Source: Jaenimonas drosophilae (taxonomy: Eukaryota > Euglenozoa > Kinetoplastea > Trypanosomatida > Trypanosomatidae). Taken from it: 50,458 nucleotides of DNA. Under the pieces are notes generated by a model. It saw only the letters and a program-made list of their open reading frames with translations, ran no database searches and was not told the DNA's origin. Of the stretch, positions 19,084 to 28,124 are shown piece after piece. Where the stretch lies: positions 1 through 50,458 of the forward strand of contig JASAON010001543.1 of the NCBI GenBank assembly GCA_030849065.1, given 5' to 3'. The translations under genes and the position numbers were made by a program. The first letter of the stretch is position 1. Every line of letters starts with the position of its first letter.

Positions 19084-19535
19084 TGCGTTGGATGTCGGGG
19101 CGGCTACGGATGTCTTTGGAAACTGGCACAACTTATGTTGCGGATGATGTTGATGATGATATGCGTGTGTGTGTGTGGTTGGCCCAACGATATAACTTCT
19201 CCGCTCACTACGAACAAGGAGAAGCAAGCTTGCAACGTTGAGAAATAATGAAGTAGAAGGAGCGTCATGGATGCCACACATGTATCTGTGTTGGTGCAAT
19301 GTTGGTTGTAGTGGGAGTGGGAGGTACAAACGTAGCCACACAAGAAGGGTAAAAGTTGTTGGTTGTTAGAGACGTACCGACGCACACATACACCTTGTTG
19401 TTGTGTGTGTGTGGATGCATGGCAAAGATGATCATCATCATCATCATTGCACCCCACCACCACGTATTGGTGCGCCACACGCCTCCTTCTCCTTCTCCTT
19501 CTCTCTCTCGCAGACACACACACACACACATACAC
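19084..19535 (-). promoter_or_regulatory. Spacer between Cdc73 and HslV genes with opposed CA/TG repeats
   Basis: A TG run at about 19159-19173 on the plus strand (coding-strand CA) lies upstream of HslV. A CA run at 19514-19530 (coding-strand TG) lies immediately past the Cdc73 stop. An ATC run occurs near 19429-19447. No gene is seen. Confidence 0.5.
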
Positions 19536-20537
19536 TTAATCATCCAGTTTTACCGTGTATGCCTTGAAGAAGGGATGCTCATCGAGATAGAGGAAGAGCT
19601 GCTCCCAGAACACCGAGGCCTGGAGAATGTGCTGATGGGACTTAACCACACGTCGCGTGAGGAGGAGCGGGCGCACACGCCATTGCTGCGTTGCGGGAGG
19701 AATCTTATCCTCTTCAAAGTAGGGCAGAAAACCGAGGAGGTTGTGAAACAAGACGCTGGGTTCGCGAGCGTTGGATGGCGCGTTGGGGAACCACGACGCA
19801 AACTGCCAACGGCGCCCATCAACGAAGGCTGCACAGACGTGCCGCCAATCCTCCACCTGCGTTGCATCATCCAACACCCGAAATGTGTGAAAGGCGATGC
19901 GATATTTGCTGCGATCAATAAAGCTTCCGGGCGATACCATCACCAACTCCGGCTTCGTCTCTTGCACGTTGGTGGCACCCGTCTGCTCATCCACGTAGAG
20001 CGTCGTGGGATCCACGTAGATGCCGTGCTCCAGGAACCCCTTGATGTTGAGCATCTGCAGTGGTGAGGTGACTGCGGATGGCACCAGGATGATCGGCATG
20101 AAGTCGGGCTGCAGGTGGCGTCGCGCCTGCTCCTCGTACAAAAATCCGGAGCTCAGGCGTGCGGCGGGGAGTTGCGGCTTGGATGAGCTCGCCGCATGTG
20201 TAAGCATGCCCTGATACATGCCAAAGAAGTCCGCACCACCTTCACCTGTGCCCTTGTTGGTGTTGGTGCTGCTACTTGCGGCGTCTGGGTGTTTGGCGGT
20301 GTTGTTCGGCTTGCTGTGGCAGCCATCAAGAAAGCTCATTTGTTCCTGAAAAGAGTCGGCGGCCTGCGTCGCAAAGCCGCCGTCCTTCTCGCGAAGGCCA
20401 TCAACCAACGACGTTGGCAGAAGCTGGCGCTGCGGAAGGAACTCAATGGCATCATACTTTGGTGGGAGTGCGTCGGTGTTGTCCATGGATGCGATGGCAT
20501 CCACGACGGAGCTCCACGCATCACGTACGCGCGACAT
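19536..20537 (-). CDS. CDC73: Cdc73/parafibromin homologue (PAF1 complex)
   Basis: A 333-residue protein whose residues 148-333 form the Ras-like C-terminal domain of Cdc73. Diagnostic stretches are PIILVPSAVTSPLQMLNIKG, the YRIAFHTFRVLDD strand, DWRHVCAAFVDGRRWQFASW, and the late helix VFWEQLFLYLDEH. Cdc73 belongs to the PAF1 complex, which rides with RNA polymerase II and links elongation to chromatin marks; a trypanosome PAF1-like complex with Cdc73, Ctr9 and Leo1 is known. The N-terminal 147 residues are short compared with the animal protein (531 residues) and low-complexity in the middle, but hold a conserved-looking start with YDAIEFLPQRQLLPTSLVDG. The open frame continues upstream into the 3' end of the next gene; the ATG at 20537 (MSRVRDAW) is preferred. 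Confidence 0.87.
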   Translation of the reverse strand: MSRVRDAWSSVVDAIASMDNTDALPPKYDAIEFLPQRQLLPTSLVDGLREKDGGFATQAADSFQEQMSFLDGCHSKPNNTAKHPDAASSSTNTNKGTGEGGADFFGMYQGMLTHAASSSKPQLPAARLSSGFLYEEQARRHLQPDFMPIILVPSAVTSPLQMLNIKGFLEHGIYVDPTTLYVDEQTGATNVQETKPELVMVSPGSFIDRSKYRIAFHTFRVLDDATQVEDWRHVCAAFVDGRRWQFASWFPNAPSNAREPSVLFHNLLGFLPYFEEDKIPPATQQWRVRPLLLTRRVVKSHQHILQASVFWEQLFLYLDEHPFFKAYTVKLDD

Positions 20538-20919
20538 CCTACCACCACAGCTCAACACGTGTGCGTGTGTGTGCGGATATGCGTTGGGTATGAGAAGAAG
20601 AGAAAAGGGGGGTGAGCAAGCACTACACCGAATCAGCCCAAGCTGGAGTGATGCAAGAGAAGGAGAGAGGAGGACGTCATGGCAAATGAAGAGGTGCAAC
20701 ACACACACATACACATACACATACGCATACTCACCATCATCATCATGATTTGGTATCAGAGAGAGGTTGTGGGCTCTGGCCCTACGCAGCAACCATTCAT
20801 CTACATCGAAGTACGTCAATTGGGGTTGTTCTGGCACACAACAAAACCACGAAGAAAATCTGTCGTAATGATCATCATCATCATCATCATCACCATCATC
20901 ATCATCACCATCATCATCA
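20538..20919 (-). promoter_or_regulatory. Spacer between the giant coiled-coil gene and Cdc73
   Basis: GTGTGCGTGTGTGTGCGG at about 20561-20578 on the plus strand is coding-strand CA just upstream of Cdc73. CACACACACATACACATACA at about 20700-20720 is coding-strand TG nearer the upstream gene's stop. The polarity rule holds on both sides. Confidence 0.5.
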
Positions 20920-20924
20920 TCATC
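20871..20924. repeat. (ATC)n array spanning the stop codon of the giant coiled-coil gene
   Basis: An almost pure ATC/ACC array on the plus strand. On the coding strand it reads (GAT)n, and the TGA stop at 20922-20920 is taken from its first unit, so slippage here could move the end of the protein. Confidence 0.85.
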
Positions 20925-23900
20925 GTTTCGATCGTTCATCGAAGCCAAACCGATCACGTGGACGTGGTGGCGCGACGAGCGGCTCCGTGTGGATATACAG
21001 CGGCTCCAACGGGCCATCGCTGGGCATCTCAATGCGCCCATGCGGCGAGAGCAGCCTTGTTGCTGCCGCCCTCGGACTACGCCGGATGTTGGCAAAGTTT
21101 TCCATCGCCACGATGCGATCATCGGAGCTCACAGGCTGCGGCGTTGGCACCACAACCGGTGCATTCACCGGCGGAGGTGAGCGCCGCCCACTGGACAACA
21201 CCTCCATCCGATGTTGTTGTTGTTGTTGTTGTTGTTGCTGAGAATGATCCGCATCAGATGGAGGAGCTTCGGCAAAACGTTGCTGAAATTGGCGGAGGAG
21301 GTCGCGACGATCCGGTGCCACCACGGCGGTATCACTCTCACGGCGCTTGCGCTGTGGTGGTGGAGCTCCCAACGTTGCTGTTGTTGTTGTTGGTGCTGTT
21401 GCGCCAAAAGACACGGTGGCTGTGTTTCCAGGCTGCGGAGGTAGTGGCTCAATGTGCGTGGATGATGATGTTGTTGGAGCTGCTCCATCCATCATCAAGA
21501 TCTCCTCCGTTGGCTGTTCGGGTGGCGGGCTGGCGAGAGACAAGAGCGGCGGCGGAGCTCCGCGGTTGGAGCGTTGTGTGGATGCAGAACGTTCGGTGCC
21601 ACCATCACCATGTGTGGGTGGCAAATCAATGGGCGGCAGGGCATGATGATGGCGCAGGGCCTTGGCATGGCGGTGTGTGGCGGCATGGCTCGACGCCACG
21701 CCAGCACCACCACCACCACCGCCGCTGCTGCTGCGGAGATGCTCATCCTCCGGGTCCTCCACCTCCACAACGCGCGAAGAATCATGATGTGCGGATGCGT
21801 TCCTGCCCGACAACGAAGAAGCCACATTCATGGTCGTGGTGTTGGTGTTGGTGTTGGTGGTGGTAGTGGTAGTGGTGGTGTTGTGTGTTGCGGCCGCACG
21901 TCGTGCAGATGCGGTGGCTCCTCCACCGGTGCCGAAACGGCCCTCGAGATGGAGCGGCGATGGCGAGGCAGCCAACGTGGGCTCAGCCGTCGTTGCCGCA
22001 CGCGAGCTGTTGGCCGAAGTACGTCCTAGTGCCGGTGTTGCTGATGCTGTTGTTGTTGTTGGTCCAGCACCTCCTGCGGCAGAGACGTTTGGCGATGCCG
22101 ATGCCGTGCGACGGCCCTTGGTGGAGCGCCGCGACGCACCACCTCCACCTCCACCGCCACCCGCGGGAGGTGGCGGAGGTGCCGCTCCCGCAGCCTCCGC
22201 GGCGGCGGCGAGGGTGGCGGCGGAATCCAACGCACGAAAACGCGTGGCGAGGGAGGTGATGATGCGTGCGAGGCCCAGCCACTGCCGGCGGCGTTCAGAA
22301 TCTGCTTGAGTCAGAGTGAGAAACGTATGCACGGCGATGCGGCGAGTGCGCCGTCTCCACACATCCGCGTCGGTGGCGTAGGCGAGGTACGCCTCATCCT
22401 CATCCTCATCCTCATCACTGCCACGATAGCCACGCGCTCGTCCACGACGGCCACGTACGTTGTTGTTGTTGTTGTTGTTGTTGTTGGCGTTGGTGTAGGC
22501 GGTAGTGGTGTTGGCGCGCTTCTTCAAGGCCTTCTTGGCGACGGCACGCCCCTTCGGTCGTGGCACATCGAAGGCGAGGGTTGGCGGTGGCAAGTTGGCG
22601 ATGAGCTGAATCTGTGGAGGGGTGAGAATGCTCTGCTTCACGCTGCTCAAGGTGTAGATGGCATCCTCGTCCTGCTTCTTCTTGTGCGCGGCGAGGAGAT
22701 CTTCAATGTGCGCAGCACCACTGCGCAGCTCCTGCAGGTCTTCCGCGGTGAGGCTGGCCTCTACATCATCCATCGAATCCTCCTGCGCATGGAGGAGCTC
22801 CTCCACATCGCTCATGGATGCCTCGTCGCGGAAGTGTGGTGGCTCGGGTGGGCATTTTGTGGTGCGGCCGCGGTTTTCTTGCTCGTGGAGCTCCAACTGC
22901 CCGGCGCGAGCGCGGCGGCGCCGCACCAACTCACGTTGCTCAGCATCCACTACATCGGCGAGCACATCATCCACGTCTTCATCCTCGCTCCAAAACACCT
23001 CCTCATTCTTGATGCCCACGTACACCTCAACATCGGCAGCGGTATCGGCTCCTGCACGCACGAGGCTGAGATCCTCCAACTTTGAGCACTGGCACGTTAT
23101 TTTCGCAATCGATGGGGTTGAGAGGCCCGTGTGCGCCGTTGTGGCCACACTCATGCGCGCATCTCCCATGGAGGAGGCCGTCGTGGGGGCGTACTTGCCA
23201 ATCTTGGTGTTGGACGAAACAACATACGCACCGAGACCTCCCCCGTTGGTTGGGGAAGTGAGTGCGTGTTGTTGTTGTTGCTGATGATGATCCACTGACT
23301 GGAGCTCTCGCACCGCGGTGGTGATGGCGGGGTTGGGCCGTTGCGCAAGCCGTGCCTCCTCGCGGCAGCGCAGGTACTCTGGCGCGACGGAGGGAAGCAT
23401 GGATTCTGCCCCACAGCGACGATGCACCCAGCCCGTGAAGAGTGCGCTCAGCACCCACAACAGATTGAGGTGGCTGAGCTTCATGAAGCCTGCCGCATGG
23501 AAGAAGGTTGGCAGCACCGCACAGTGCGTGATGAGAGATGGATAGAGGCCCTCGCTCGTCTGGAGGTAGAGCACCACGCACACCTCGTGGAAGAGGCTGG
23601 CAAGTGGGTGAGGCGGTGCCTCGCCAGCCTCTGCCCCACTCTGATGCAGCATGTACGTGAGCATCGCATCAGCGCCCTCGCGCGGCTTGAGAAAATCCTC
23701 GCTCGATGCAGCGCTCGAGGATGAGCTCGTGAGGCGATTGCGTTGATCCTGCTCCGCCACCCACGCGTTGATCTGCTGAAGAATGTCGCTGGAGAGCTCC
23801 TCGGCATAACTGCGGCGCAGCTCCCGCACCACATCGAGCAAGGTGTAGAGGGTGAAGGCATTCCCACTGCCACCTCCTGTGGCACGGCGATCAATCATGC

Positions 23901-25554
23901 CAACTTTCCGCCACTTACGCCCGCCAGGCAAGGTTGCGGTGCTCATGATCAAGTTGGTCCAGCGCATCAAGATCATCTCAATGTTGTGGCGAATAGGTGT
24001 GCTTCGGTATCCGGCGGTACACTTGCCAGAGGCCACCTCCTCCTCCAATCGCCGAAGCGCCAGACCCGCCGCCATCGCGCTCGGCGGCACCGCGGGGCAG
24101 AGCATCAAGGGGCGGTACGTCTTGGCCAGGCGCTCCCACCGACGTGCGTGCGCCTTCATGCTAAGAAAATGTTGATGCTTCTTGCTCAGGACGAGGCGGA
24201 GAGCACGCGACTCCATCAGGTGGCTCTCCATCATTTGTGAGCGCAGCGCCTCATCCTTCAAGAGAAGACCCTCCTTGATGCGCTCCTCCTCCTCAATCTT
24301 GGTGCGCAACGCGGAAATGATGGCCCCACTCGCCTTGGATTCCTGCCGAAGACGATGATTCAGCTCCAGAAGTTGTTCCTGCATTACATCAATCTTCGTT
24401 TGCAACGTCATGCGCCGCCAACGCAAGAAGGAGGATTCCTCCAGCGCGCGACGTTTGTTGTGCGTAAGGTACTTCATGGCCGCCTCACGGAAGGCCTTGG
24501 TGCGACGTGTGTAGGTTCGCCACGCGTTGAAGAAAATTTGCTTCCGCGCCTGATCCACGCGACGTTGCGCCATCTGCAGGACTAAACGGCTCTTCAGAAC
24601 AACACCCTTGAGCTCGTGGATGCGGTGGGCGAGAGCTTCGTTTTCACGTCGCGCGCTCAGAAACTCCTCCGTCCAGAGACGATAGCTCGCAAAATCATGA
24701 AGGTTGTCATAGCGCGCCTGACGATGTGGCAGCGGCTGAACCTCGCCCACCTCCGGGCGTGGCACCGCGCCGCTCTCCTCATCCACGCGGCGGCGCATCT
24801 CCGTCGCAATCAATCGTGGGCTAAAGACGGCATCAAAGATCGGCACGCGGAGTATCTTCCATAACTCACACATGGACGAATCACGTGACAGAACCTCGTT
24901 CATCAGGTAGCACGCGATGCTGACGAGAAGGCGGTTGGGGAGCTCCGTCTGACGAATCTTGGCAACATCGGCGCGCGGGCCGAGTGCGGAAACTGTGGCT
25001 TCTTGGTAGCTCACGTCAGCCCAGCTGAGGACGGAGCTGAAGCCGGATTGATCAAAGGGAGTAGGAAAACACACGCTGTAGTTGCTGGTGGGGCAGGCAT
25101 CAGGGCCCACGGCAATGGCAGCGGGAGCGGTGTTGTTGTTGCTGGTGGTGGTCTTGTTGGTACGTGTGTGCGTACTTCTGGAGGTGGTTGGGCCCTGTGG
25201 CTGAGGTGCCGCAGTGTGCGATTGTTGTTGCTTGCTTCTGCTTAACGCGGCGGTGTTGGTGTTGTTGTGCTGCTGCTGCTTCGGATCGATCTCGCGGCGC
25301 TCCGTCGCGGGGTTGCGCACCTCTAAGCCTGGCGTGTTGGCAATGAGCTGGTAAAAGCGATCCTCAATCGTCTTGTTGATGCGTTGTGTTTCCCGGCGGG
25401 TGAGCTCATTGCGCTGTTGCAAATCCTTCGAGATGCGCTGTGTGCCATGATCCAGGCGTCGCTGTACGAGTGCCTCTTCACGACGCTGAAAATTCAGAAC
25501 GGGATCTTCGCTCTGAAGAAGGCGCTCATGCTTGGAGAGGTGGCCTGCCTCCAT
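20920..25554 (-). CDS. Large coiled-coil protein with possible CH-like and Sfi1-like segments, function unknown
   Basis: A 1544-residue protein. The N-terminal 90 residues are charged helix (LLQSEDPVLNFQRREEALVQ). Residues about 290-510 are strongly helical with W-containing units (FFNAWRTYTRRTKAF, FLRWRRMTLQTK, HARRWERLAKTY) recalling Sfi1 or IQ-type centrin/calmodulin-binding repeats. The middle has EMILMRWTNLIM and later MKLSHLNLLWVLSALFTGW, which faintly recall calponin-homology helices. From about residue 950 the chain is basic, Asn-, Gly-, Thr- and Gln-rich and probably disordered, with polyN and polyQ runs. The overall plan suits a flagellar, basal-body or cytoskeletal scaffold, but that is inference. 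The open frame begins with a TTG codon at 25560; the first ATG is at 25554. Confidence 0.6.
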   Translation of the reverse strand: MEAGHLSKHERLLQSEDPVLNFQRREEALVQRRLDHGTQRISKDLQQRNELTRRETQRINKTIEDRFYQLIANTPGLEVRNPATERREIDPKQQQHNNTNTAALSRSKQQQSHTAAPQPQGPTTSRSTHTRTNKTTTSNNNTAPAAIAVGPDACPTSNYSVCFPTPFDQSGFSSVLSWADVSYQEATVSALGPRADVAKIRQTELPNRLLVSIACYLMNEVLSRDSSMCELWKILRVPIFDAVFSPRLIATEMRRRVDEESGAVPRPEVGEVQPLPHRQARYDNLHDFASYRLWTEEFLSARRENEALAHRIHELKGVVLKSRLVLQMAQRRVDQARKQIFFNAWRTYTRRTKAFREAAMKYLTHNKRRALEESSFLRWRRMTLQTKIDVMQEQLLELNHRLRQESKASGAIISALRTKIEEEERIKEGLLLKDEALRSQMMESHLMESRALRLVLSKKHQHFLSMKAHARRWERLAKTYRPLMLCPAVPPSAMAAGLALRRLEEEVASGKCTAGYRSTPIRHNIEMILMRWTNLIMSTATLPGGRKWRKVGMIDRRATGGGSGNAFTLYTLLDVVRELRRSYAEELSSDILQQINAWVAEQDQRNRLTSSSSSAASSEDFLKPREGADAMLTYMLHQSGAEAGEAPPHPLASLFHEVCVVLYLQTSEGLYPSLITHCAVLPTFFHAAGFMKLSHLNLLWVLSALFTGWVHRRCGAESMLPSVAPEYLRCREEARLAQRPNPAITTAVRELQSVDHHQQQQQHALTSPTNGGGLGAYVVSSNTKIGKYAPTTASSMGDARMSVATTAHTGLSTPSIAKITCQCSKLEDLSLVRAGADTAADVEVYVGIKNEEVFWSEDEDVDDVLADVVDAEQRELVRRRRARAGQLELHEQENRGRTTKCPPEPPHFRDEASMSDVEELLHAQEDSMDDVEASLTAEDLQELRSGAAHIEDLLAAHKKKQDEDAIYTLSSVKQSILTPPQIQLIANLPPPTLAFDVPRPKGRAVAKKALKKRANTTTAYTNANNNNNNNNNVRGRRGRARGYRGSDEDEDEDEAYLAYATDADVWRRRTRRIAVHTFLTLTQADSERRRQWLGLARIITSLATRFRALDSAATLAAAAEAAGAAPPPPPAGGGGGGGGASRRSTKGRRTASASPNVSAAGGAGPTTTTASATPALGRTSANSSRAATTAEPTLAASPSPLHLEGRFGTGGGATASARRAAATHNTTTTTTTTNTNTNTTTMNVASSLSGRNASAHHDSSRVVEVEDPEDEHLRSSSGGGGGGAGVASSHAATHRHAKALRHHHALPPIDLPPTHGDGGTERSASTQRSNRGAPPPLLSLASPPPEQPTEEILMMDGAAPTTSSSTHIEPLPPQPGNTATVSFGATAPTTTTATLGAPPPQRKRRESDTAVVAPDRRDLLRQFQQRFAEAPPSDADHSQQQQQQQQQHRMEVLSSGRRSPPPVNAPVVVPTPQPVSSDDRIVAMENFANIRRSPRAAATRLLSPHGRIEMPSDGPLEPLYIHTEPLVAPPRPRDRFGFDERSKR
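21212..21240 (-). repeat. Polyglutamine-encoding array
   Basis: (TTG)9 followed by CTG on the plus strand encodes about ten glutamines (SQQQQQQQQQQ) in the disordered C-terminal part of the giant coiled-coil protein. Confidence 0.85.
22459..22486 (-). repeat. Polyasparagine-encoding AAC array
   Basis: (GTT)9 on the plus strand gives nine consecutive asparagines in the coding frame, next to an RGRRGRARG basic patch of the giant coiled-coil protein. Confidence 0.85.
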
Positions 25555-25742
25555 TCTCAAGGTTGGGGCTGTCTATACACAATCAATGCTACCCACTGGC
25601 ACAACAACAACAACAGCAGAACAACAAGAAGAAGAAGAAGGAAGTGAAGAAGGATGATGCACGTTTTTTTTTTTGGATGCAGAAGTGTGTTGGTCATTCG
25701 CACACAAACTCCAGGTTGATGTTGTTTTCACGTTTGATGCAG

Positions 25743-27581
25743 CTACCACTGGCCGTAGCTCCACTCAACGTCTGGCATCGAGAGTGGGGCGATATCCACG
25801 TTGCGCACCGCGCGATCCATATTCATCTCCCCATCCTCAACTTCCTCCACCAGGGCGGCTGAGCGGCGCGGAGAGAGCTCATTCACATACACGTAGCGAC
25901 GATCATCATCCACGCGCTCACGCAGATCCTTTGGAAGCACACGCAAAAAGACGGAGCGGTAGAGGTCCGAACTGGTGTTCTCCACAACGAGGGGAGCTCC
26001 GCACGTTTGTGGCAAAAGCGCGAAGGTGCCGCGAATGGAGTAGGTGTTGGCTATGGCCATAGTGGGGGCGGAGGGAATGCCATGAAGAGGTGGCCCACAC
26101 CGCCACAACTTCTTGTTCATGGCGCCATCATCGTCATTATCATCATCGTTGGATGTACGGATCTGGGCATGATAGAGTGCAGCACCAGAAACAGGCACAC
26201 ACATTCGTGGTCGGCGGCGCGGAAAGCTGCACACCTCCTCCTCCTCCTTGGGGATCACTCCAGTGAGAGCATCTTCATCATCATCATGGTTCCTCTTGTT
26301 GTTGTAGTTGTGTGTGCCGTAGTACCGTCGCGCCTCCATCTCATCTCGTTGGAGTGCCGCACAGGCAGCCTGCAGAGCATCTCCAGTGAGCTGCCCACCC
26401 GCCACGGTGAGCTGCAACCCGAGAAGCATGCCTCCGCGCACACTAGACGCACCACGCCACACATCATCAATTTGATGCAGTGCCGTGTGCAGCCACGTCC
26501 TGGGTCTTGTTGTGGTGGTGGTGGTTGTTGTTGTTGCCAAACGCTTGCACGTCTGCCGAACCACATGTAGATAGGATGCGGATGTGTCATGAAGTGCATC
26601 ACCTCCGCCACCACCATGGCAAGCACGTATCTCCTCCAGCGGCTCAAGCCCATGGCCGGTGTATTTCATGGTGGCATAGTGAAGTTCTCCCCTCTCCGCC
26701 TCACCCATGCGCGAACGGCCTCGCCTCACCGTTGGCGCCGCAACCATCATCGCCACCGGTGTTGTTGATGTGGCCGACGCCTCTCCAGCATCTTCGGCAG
26801 ATGTTGTGGCACTCGGTGATAGGTCCAGTGCATCATCTTGCGAGGATGGCGAGAGCTCATCCATGGCAGCCACAATAGCCGGAGGCACACCAGACACAAC
26901 ATCCGCTGACTCTGAAGTTGTTTTGATGGCCACTGGTTGCATCTCCAGCGTGGATGGTGTTGCAGATTCCGCAGGCACCAAACATTGTGCGGGTGATGAA
27001 GTTGGGACAAGTTGTTGCGTGGACGTAACAACCTCATCTTGTGAAAGCAGCAACTCCTGCATGGGTGGTGTCAGCGGGCGCAAACGCTTCCGGCCACGTC
27101 GGCGTGGCGGTGTGATGGTTCTTGTCTCAGCCACAGCATCAGCACCTTGAGTACTTGTTGTTGTGTGAGTCGTTCTCGTCCCCAACGGCGTGGCCATCTC
27201 CGACACGGCAGGCGGAGCAGCAACAACAACACGTGGTGGCATCTCCATCTTCACCTCCGCCGGGGCACCGCTCATCTCCGAGTAGGGTGCGTTGGCACAA
27301 CGCAACACCACCATGCCAGAGAGAAACAAGGCCGTGTCTCGCAATGATCTCGGCACCCCATCAATCTCAATCATCCGTGTGTAGTTGTTGTCGGTGTTGT
27401 TGTTGTGTGTGGAGATAAACTTGATTCGGAGAATGGTCTGTGGTGCATGCACGTGCTGAATCAGCACCTCAGAACTTGTGCTGCTTTGCGAATGATGGTC
27501 GTTGCGGAGTTGCTCTTCTTCGTTGGGCATCATGCGCCAACCACACGCCTCCAGCAGCAGCGACAGCAACACCTCCGCCAT
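25743..27581 (-). CDS. Unknown protein with faint kleisin (Rad21/Rec8-like) resemblance
   Basis: A 612-residue protein I cannot assign firmly. The N-terminal 110 residues are ordered-looking: MAEVLLSLLLEACGWRMM, then a strand-rich part and the segment GVPRSLRDTALFLSGMVVLR, followed by AEVKMEMPP. That order recalls the kleisin N-terminus, where LR-x-x-x-x-L-LxG-V-x-R-I is followed by an I-K-M motif. The middle is long, Ser/Thr/Asp/Ala-rich and probably disordered, as in kleisins. The last 90 residues are ordered again (LYRSVFLRVLPKDLRERV, YVYVNELSPRRSAALVEEV), the size of a winged helix. No separase site can be read. The resemblance is by eye and weak. The open frame starts further up; the ATG at 27581 is used because the upstream part is an unlikely Leu/Phe-rich leader. 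Confidence 0.55.
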   Translation of the reverse strand: MAEVLLSLLLEACGWRMMPNEEEQLRNDHHSQSSTSSEVLIQHVHAPQTILRIKFISTHNNNTDNNYTRMIEIDGVPRSLRDTALFLSGMVVLRCANAPYSEMSGAPAEVKMEMPPRVVVAAPPAVSEMATPLGTRTTHTTTSTQGADAVAETRTITPPRRRGRKRLRPLTPPMQELLLSQDEVVTSTQQLVPTSSPAQCLVPAESATPSTLEMQPVAIKTTSESADVVSGVPPAIVAAMDELSPSSQDDALDLSPSATTSAEDAGEASATSTTPVAMMVAAPTVRRGRSRMGEAERGELHYATMKYTGHGLEPLEEIRACHGGGGGDALHDTSASYLHVVRQTCKRLATTTTTTTTTRPRTWLHTALHQIDDVWRGASSVRGGMLLGLQLTVAGGQLTGDALQAACAALQRDEMEARRYYGTHNYNNKRNHDDDEDALTGVIPKEEEEVCSFPRRRPRMCVPVSGAALYHAQIRTSNDDDNDDDGAMNKKLWRCGPPLHGIPSAPTMAIANTYSIRGTFALLPQTCGAPLVVENTSSDLYRSVFLRVLPKDLRERVDDDRRYVYVNELSPRRSAALVEEVEDGEMNMDRAVRNVDIAPLSMPDVEWSYGQW

Positions 27582-28124
27582 GGGCCTACATAATCTGTGC
27601 TTCAGCCACAAGAAAAACAAAAAGAAGCGTGAATGAGAAATGAGATAGTACATCAGCAGGAATCGCAACAACAACAACAAGAGGTGATGGAGGTTGGTGT
27701 GCCTCTCTCTTCCTCTCTGCGCACGCGCGGTGTATCAACGTTGTGTGGCGTGGCATTTATCCACCCAAGACCAATCCTCTGCGAGGGGGGCCGAAACTAT
27801 ACATGTGCAACAAGAGGGGAGCTACCTGATGGCACTCATCACAACAAACCAGCCACACATCCACGATGATGAGCCATCACCATGATGTGGTTGGGTCGTG
27901 GAGATGGGCCACAACGACTTCGGTTGTGCCTCCCCCGACAACCAATCTCACTCCTCCAGTGGCCACCATCATCATCATCACCATCGATGCGTCAGGGAAG
28001 AAGAAAAAAACAAGATGATCTCAACGTAGGCCAACAATAAACGTACAAATGTTGTTGTAGTTGTTGATGATGTTTCTTGTTGTTTGGGGTTCAGCAGCAG
28101 GACACACACACACACACAGACAGA
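27582..28124. other. Spacer upstream of the kleisin-like gene
   Basis: No gene is seen. It holds CAACAACAAC near 27666-27680, an ATC run near 27967-27983 and a CA run at 28102-28118 immediately past the stop of the neighbouring gene (coding-strand TG). Confidence 0.45.

Noticed and set aside
20538..21122. N-terminal extension of Cdc73 overlapping the giant coiled-coil gene
   Set aside because: It consists of aspartate runs from the GAT array and repeat translation and would overlap the upstream gene; the ATG at 20537 begins plausible sequence.
20679..21866. A 395-codon plus-strand frame
   Set aside because: It crosses repeat sequence and the antisense of the giant coiled-coil gene's disordered end; the translation is Ile/His/Val runs from ATC and TTG arrays.
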